Below, piece by piece: positions 32,801 through 36,066 of a DNA stretch of 36,066 bases. This DNA comes from Bacteroidales bacterium UBA1189. Its GTDB lineage: Bacteria; Bacteroidota; Bacteroidia; Bacteroidales; Bacteroidaceae. Location: positions 2,471-38,536 of the forward strand of contig DBYJ01000001.1 in NCBI GenBank assembly GCA_002309805.1, in the 5' to 3' direction. The notes under the pieces are model-generated. The model had not been told where the DNA came from, did not search any database, and saw only the letters and a program-made list of their open reading frames with translations. Position numbers and translations under genes: made by a program. Each line of letters starts with the position of its first letter. Position 1 is the stretch's first letter.

Positions 32801-34245
32801 CCTTCCTCATCAAGTTCATTAATCGAAGCGGGAGCACCATAAACAGTGTGGGAGTTCTGTCCACCGGCTCTCTTGAACTCGAGGACGTAGTGCTGACGAT
32901 TTACAGAAGGATCGTTTTCCGTGACAGGCAGCATGTAGGCGGGTTGTCCGGCGCCCCAGAGGAGAGGTCTGTCGGTGAGGTCAAATGCGTTTGCGCCACC
33001 CATGGTGCAGTGGGCGATGATCTGCGAACCGTCCTTCTTTCTCATCTCAACCAAGTTAGGCTTGTTGCCGCTTACCTTGGTAACGAGGATGATGTAGAAA
33101 TCGAAATCCTCGGCAACAGGTACCACGAACTCTGCAATGTTGCTGTTAGGCCACAAATTAACGAGAACTTGATCAAATGCTGTCATATCAGCTGTCTTAT
33201 AGAACAGCGTACCCATGACGAAGTCGGGAGCATCAGCGGGCAGATGATTCATGGCGACAAGCGTAGCCACCTGCTCATCACCCTCCATGATCGGACCGAC
33301 ATGGATGTTGTTGGGATTGAGGCCTGAACCCATCCACTGCTTCTTCATCGTGGTCACTACATCGGACTTCACTTCTTTCTGCTCATTGGTTACCTCAGCA
33401 TAGGGCTGAACATCGGGGCTAAGGGCATAACCGTTGGCGTCAGTCTCCTTCAGCACCTTCACGTTGTACTTATAAGTACCGTATGCCTTCACCTGATACC
33501 AGCTGCCGGCTTGCATCTGATACGCTGATCTTTCGGTGAACGGGTCGGTAGTGCGTTCGCGAGTCTGGACTCTGTTGTCGTCCTCATAGACCTCGACATG
33601 ACCCGTTACGTCGGGAACAATAGTCTTGGGAGAGAAGGAGTGCTTGAACTCCGAGAACTGCCATTTGATCTTACCGCCATTGTTCTCAGCCTGATTAGTT
33701 GCGTCTAAGTACTCGTACTCAATGGGATCGGCATTTTCATCGTAGTCTGCAAAGTTCCAGACAATGGTACCCGGCTCAAGCGAAGCGGGAAGGCTGATGA
33801 AGTACATCCAGTCAGACTCATGATCCTCAATCGTAACCTTTACCTTGTAGAGGGTGTTGGGGAACAGAGAGTCCATGAGGAACTGAATACGGACAGGAAC
33901 TTCACCGTCCATGGTGACAACCTCATATTCCTTCGTAACATCCTGAGCGAAATCGCCAGTAGCCACAGAACCATCGTCGTTCAAGGCGATGTATTCGACA
34001 ACCATTGTCTTTGGGGTGTCAAAGTAGGAGGCGCCTCCCATGGCTTCCAAAGTCCAGTTGGCATAGGTGCCTTTGTAGATGCCGGTGGTATAGGCCTCAC
34101 CGTCATCACTACCATCCAGAGTGATGTCGTAAACCGGTACAGTAGGTTCCTCTACCGGCTGACCCTCGTGATTGTCTTGTGCGAAAGCCCATCCCGTGAA
34201 GAGAACGGCAAACGCCATCATGAAAAACAGTCTAAGTTTTCTCAT
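29872..34245 (-). CDS. Giant secreted protein with a type IX secretion-like C-terminal tail
   Basis: 1457 residues, function not recognised. The signal peptide is MRKLRLFFMMAFAVLFTGWAFA. The mature chain is acidic and rich in Asp, Glu, Tyr and Thr, with many predicted beta strands and Ig-like stretches (VRIQFLMDSLFPNTLYKVKV; YKYNVKVLKETDANG). A short internal repeat is seen near residue 780 (DEDGNPVKDENGNLVAALDENG). The end reads SSELFDVMGRKVVEPVKGQ and IYIQNGKKVLF, matching the Prevotella type of the T9SS sorting tail (VYDMxGRxV...GIYIxNGKKV), so it should be surface-attached or secreted through the PorU/SprA machinery. No enzyme motif was found. It has a 5' leader of about 200 bases. Confidence 0.8.
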   Translation of the reverse strand: MRKLRLFFMMAFAVLFTGWAFAQDNHEGQPVEEPTVPVYDITLDGSDDGEAYTTGIYKGTYANWTLEAMGGASYFDTPKTMVVEYIALNDDGSVATGDFAQDVTKEYEVVTMDGEVPVRIQFLMDSLFPNTLYKVKVTIEDHESDWMYFISLPASLEPGTIVWNFADYDENADPIEYEYLDATNQAENNGGKIKWQFSEFKHSFSPKTIVPDVTGHVEVYEDDNRVQTRERTTDPFTERSAYQMQAGSWYQVKAYGTYKYNVKVLKETDANGYALSPDVQPYAEVTNEQKEVKSDVVTTMKKQWMGSGLNPNNIHVGPIMEGDEQVATLVAMNHLPADAPDFVMGTLFYKTADMTAFDQVLVNLWPNSNIAEFVVPVAEDFDFYIILVTKVSGNKPNLVEMRKKDGSQIIAHCTMGGANAFDLTDRPLLWGAGQPAYMLPVTENDPSVNRQHYVLEFKRAGGQNSHTVYGAPASINELDEEGNVVSTTNFAKFDLTTTTAALDETTEFEYVKVSVNSHSYLEALKENWQYYTSEGAHIVDLATLIPFNPLNQEEMNNLADILCEGAVFSGNVTPIDPRVGKNDAPLMSVTDPTKPAPLYFFDWAWTPKTAPVIGKIMIEHKDYVKHYTCETMTEWTDTEDEVEFESKISYKLPTLYNNAQDITQLTVREYGKDANVRAWNDKYYNETIVPAEDLDGELHEYTGDWGKKFYAIDPNLYGPMSLYTGVVGEVPEAAVVKYAGKGFTMASREGWVQLGSLLYAVDEDGNPVKDENGNLVAALDENGNEQDVPGWIEDKTQPMFIEKPSLVNSVLTTFPQFVVNNIYNWNRVIPEGETNPLKTGECGQCDVTIWAKMTRTSPITAEEQAAADEEHRPIRTEWVAKPAYGHMDEMGQVLLINDLVFAEVDYDAEYLLEGYMVYTPQRFTDASRGLSYTPAAGQPEVGPIVKVPFSYVYKSTPKTPNIAPSKNGVTYWIVSDKDEATDDHFVEVRIYDPDGKAGQIGGTNTLKLIAELIPNDNMPAPITGKWVDATTTEKGYYSFLFEVEKDGTGDIRETYRYDYKLYYKQGDLTSNVKMFYGDEGINTPSPWLNYVKHDPAVAPDYAPAEKIGAYEDELWPYCRTLKNFFAITEDYLPTKFENYMEYFGIDEAKNLVFNFEMPVVEQHPSAPGRRASEITTVVEKYALVVRLDDKVNDDLGADGYKQNVYFNDVNFKAQSAKYTATFKYANRSLVMPFNADAPEGAKVTCYEDSYMNEAGDEVIFRFTQKKTLGVIDNTITANRPYIIKAKAGDVVFAGEEVAIGLSSDNTTADLSLRIGEELIKCATMTGLYEYKYNGQIVPADVAKNEFYYRYSPKQKIFGELQKPSVADPTVDDYGNAYSPTYNAVKCFECYLYYMDLGYGNAGYSISIRFDDEDDDATMIQNVNVETESSELFDVMGRKVVEPVKGQIYIQNGKKVLF

Positions 34246-34457
34246 ACTTTTTTTGAATTTAGTTAAACAATAATTAATAAGTTAATAAGTTAATAAAATG
34301 GTTTTGGTTTTTTCAATGTTTTTCTCTTTTCATAGGCATTGATAAAGTTAAACAAAGACTTCACATACTCTCAGCCGTCTGGTACATTGTACCATTCAAC
34401 TGCTAATAGGGTTATGATAGCACACTTCATAGTTATTTACAATACGCTATTTCGGTG

Positions 34458-34465
34458 CAAATGTA
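34458..34465 (-). promoter_or_regulatory. -7 promoter box of the giant secreted protein gene
   Basis: TACATTTG on the minus strand, about 210 bases upstream of the start. The -33 box is poor (TTTC, 17-base spacing). The AT-rich leader (34246-34450) contains repeated AGTTAATA units (34275-34300) and no gene. Confidence 0.5.
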
Positions 34466-34620
34466 GTGCAAACTTTTTTACTGAAACTCATTTTGGGTAA
34501 AAAAAACACAAAAAAAGCTATTATTTAACAAAATTTCACAAATTCGGTGGCTTTACAGCCTTTTCTGAGGCATTTTACGGGATAAGAAGAAAGGGGGAAA
34601 AAAAGGTTTTTTTAACAGCA

Positions 34621-34735
34621 GGAATCCCCAAAGGGGGGCTCGTGAGGGGCTTGTGAAGGGGGAGGGGGAAGAGGAATCGTGCAGGGGCTGTGTAGGGGAG
34701 GTAAGGAACGAGAGGTGAAGGCATAGCCCTTTTTT
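34621..34735 (+). other. G-rich intergenic tract downstream of argH
   Basis: Runs GGGGGG, GGGG, GGGGG and GGGGG lie within about 40 bases (34632-34668) on the plus strand with loops of about 7, 8 and 1 bases, a possible G-quadruplex. A CGCGCGCGCG alternation (34751-34760) follows. The rest of the 34246-34767 gap is AT-rich leader; I see no gene. Confidence 0.45.
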
Positions 34736-34767
34736 ACCTTATTAATAATACGCGCGCGCGAGTGGGG

Positions 34768-36066
34768 TTAGAGGTTGAGGCCGAATGGGGCGATGACTTC
34801 GTCGAACTTGCGGCGGATGGCATCGGTGCAGAGGTTGCCAATGGAGCCTTCGTGGGTGTGGTTGACGGTGCGCGTAGGACGATAGGTTCCATCCTGCACG
34901 GCATGGCCGACGGTTTTGTAGGCTTCACGGAAGGGGGTACCAGAGAGGACGAGGCGGTTGACATCCTCGACCGTGAAGAGGTAGTCGTAGCGGGAATCGT
35001 CAAGAATATCGCGACGGACGCGGATATGCTGCAGCATGAAGTCGCAGATTTGCAGGCAGCCGGAAATCTGGCCAAAGGCGGGGAAGAGAACATCCTTGAG
35101 GAGCTGGAAGTCGCGTTGGTAGCCGAGGGGGAGGTTGGTGGTCATGAGGGCGACCTCGTTAGGGAGGCTCTGCAGACGGTTGCACTTGGCGCGCATAATC
35201 TCAAAGACGTCGGGATTCTTCTTGTGGGGCATGATGCTACTGCCCGTAGTGAGCTCGTCGGGGAAGGAGATAAAGGCGAAGTTCTGACACATGAAGAGGC
35301 AGACATCCATGGCGAAGCGCCCGAGGGTAGCAGCAATGGCGCTGAGAGCGGCAGCGATAGCGCGTTCGGTCTTTCCTCGGCTCATCTGGGCAGCAACGAC
35401 GTTGTAGTGGAGCGTGGAGAACTCCAGCAGCTCAGTCGTCATAGTGCGGTTGAGAGGAAACGACGATCCGTAACCGGCGGCGCTGCCCAGCGGGTTCTGG
35501 TCGGCAATGGCGTAGGCGGCAGCAAGCAGACGCAGATCGTCAACGAGCGTCTCGGCATAGGCGCCAAACCAGAGGCCAAACGATGAGGGCATGGCCACCT
35601 GCAGATGGGTATAGCCTGGCATAAGGACGTCCTTGTACTGCTCGCTGAGAGCTTGCAGACGCTCAAAGAGGGTGGCAACATCACGGGCGGTATCGCGCAG
35701 CTTATCACGGAAGAAGAGCTTAAGGTCGACTAATACCTGGTCGTTGCGACTACGGCCAGAGTGGATCTTCTTGCCGATGTCGCCCAAACGTTGAGTAAGC
35801 AGTTGTTCCACCTCGCTGTGGACGTCCTCGACGCCTTCCTCGATGGTGAAGTGTCCGGCATCAATATCGTTGAGGATGTTCTGCAGCCCATCGAGCAGTA
35901 AGGGAAGTTCGTCTTTACCGAGCAGTCCAATGGATTCCAGCATTCGGATGTGAGCCATGGAGCCGAGCACGTCGTAGCGTGCCAGCTGCAAGTCCAAATC
36001 ACGGTCGTTACCTACAGTAAAGTTCTCTATCAGTTTGTCTGGCTCGTAGCCTTTGTCCCAAAGCTT
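34768..36066 (-). CDS. argH: Argininosuccinate lyase (N-terminus cut by window edge)
   Basis: The frame is open to base 36066 and gives 432 residues; the first ones read KLWDKGYEPDKLIENFTVGN, so only about two or three residues are missing. ArgH splits argininosuccinate into arginine and fumarate, the last step of arginine synthesis, as a cytoplasmic tetramer. The family signature GSSIMPHKKNPDVFE contains the catalytic Ser loop; further landmarks are HSGRSRNDQVLVDLKLF, MPGYTHLQVAMPSSFGLW with the active-site His, and the C-terminal HTHEGSIGNLC. An internal ATG at 35997 is not the true start, because the family sequence continues upstream of it. No operon partner is visible within the window. 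Confidence 0.95.
   Translation of the reverse strand, partial: KLWDKGYEPDKLIENFTVGNDRDLDLQLARYDVLGSMAHIRMLESIGLLGKDELPLLLDGLQNILNDIDAGHFTIEEGVEDVHSEVEQLLTQRLGDIGKKIHSGRSRNDQVLVDLKLFFRDKLRDTARDVATLFERLQALSEQYKDVLMPGYTHLQVAMPSSFGLWFGAYAETLVDDLRLLAAAYAIADQNPLGSAAGYGSSFPLNRTMTTELLEFSTLHYNVVAAQMSRGKTERAIAAALSAIAATLGRFAMDVCLFMCQNFAFISFPDELTTGSSIMPHKKNPDVFEIMRAKCNRLQSLPNEVALMTTNLPLGYQRDFQLLKDVLFPAFGQISGCLQICDFMLQHIRVRRDILDDSRYDYLFTVEDVNRLVLSGTPFREAYKTVGHAVQDGTYRPTRTVNHTHEGSIGNLCTDAIRRKFDEVIAPFGLNL

Overview
The window looks like chromosome of a Bacteroidales bacterium, most likely Prevotellaceae. The support is: repeated promoters of the Bacteroidota type (TTTG, 19-20 bases, TAnnTTTG), a bacterial serine palmitoyltransferase, an ALDH4-type P5C dehydrogenase, lipoproteins with Bacteroidales signal peptides, and a 1457-residue secreted protein with a type IX secretion-like C-terminal tail. 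The genus is an inference. No rRNA, phage, transposase or CRISPR is seen; there is one tRNA (Val).

Layout. 1-2609 (minus): serine palmitoyltransferase followed by a POT peptide transporter that runs off the left edge. 2818-5791: a small lipoprotein (plus) converging on a GH51 arabinofuranosidase (minus). 5871-7899 (minus): tRNA-Val, trpS, trmN6. 8348-22584 (minus): eight tightly packed genes that read as one proline/hydroxyproline-catabolic operon, in transcription order asd, pruA, CotH-like lipoprotein, tandem zincin lipoprotein, a four-part iron-sulfur flavoprotein, Xaa-Pro aminopeptidase, hypD-like glycyl radical enzyme and its activase. 22757-28579 (plus): GH29 fucosidase, CPA2 antiporter, tcdA, lolD-type ATPase. 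28763-29407 (plus): a probable PIN-type toxin-antitoxin pair. 29688-34245 (minus): the giant secreted protein and a 46-residue peptide gene. 34768-36066 (minus): argH, open at the right edge.

How the genes work together. The central operon contains the steps needed to take proline- and hydroxyproline-rich (collagen-like) peptides to glutamate: X-Pro cleavage, radical dehydration of trans-4-hydroxyproline to P5C, flavin/iron-sulfur oxidation of proline or a hydroxyproline isomer, and P5C oxidation by PruA. Two surface lipoproteins, one with two HExxH zincin domains, are translationally embedded in it. I consider this the best candidate for an undescribed system; the surface proteins' link to collagen is inference.

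The second striking layer is short repeated DNA. At least six unrelated families occur in 36 kb: exact 21-bp arrays of covarying mini-hairpins, 59-71 bp palindromic inserts that lie in frame inside four protein genes, an 8-bp CTTGTTGA tandem repeat that also sits in coding sequence, 7-bp TTAA-rich arrays at gene junctions, a ~160-bp element present as an inverted pair around the antiporter gene, and GAGACGCG palindromes.
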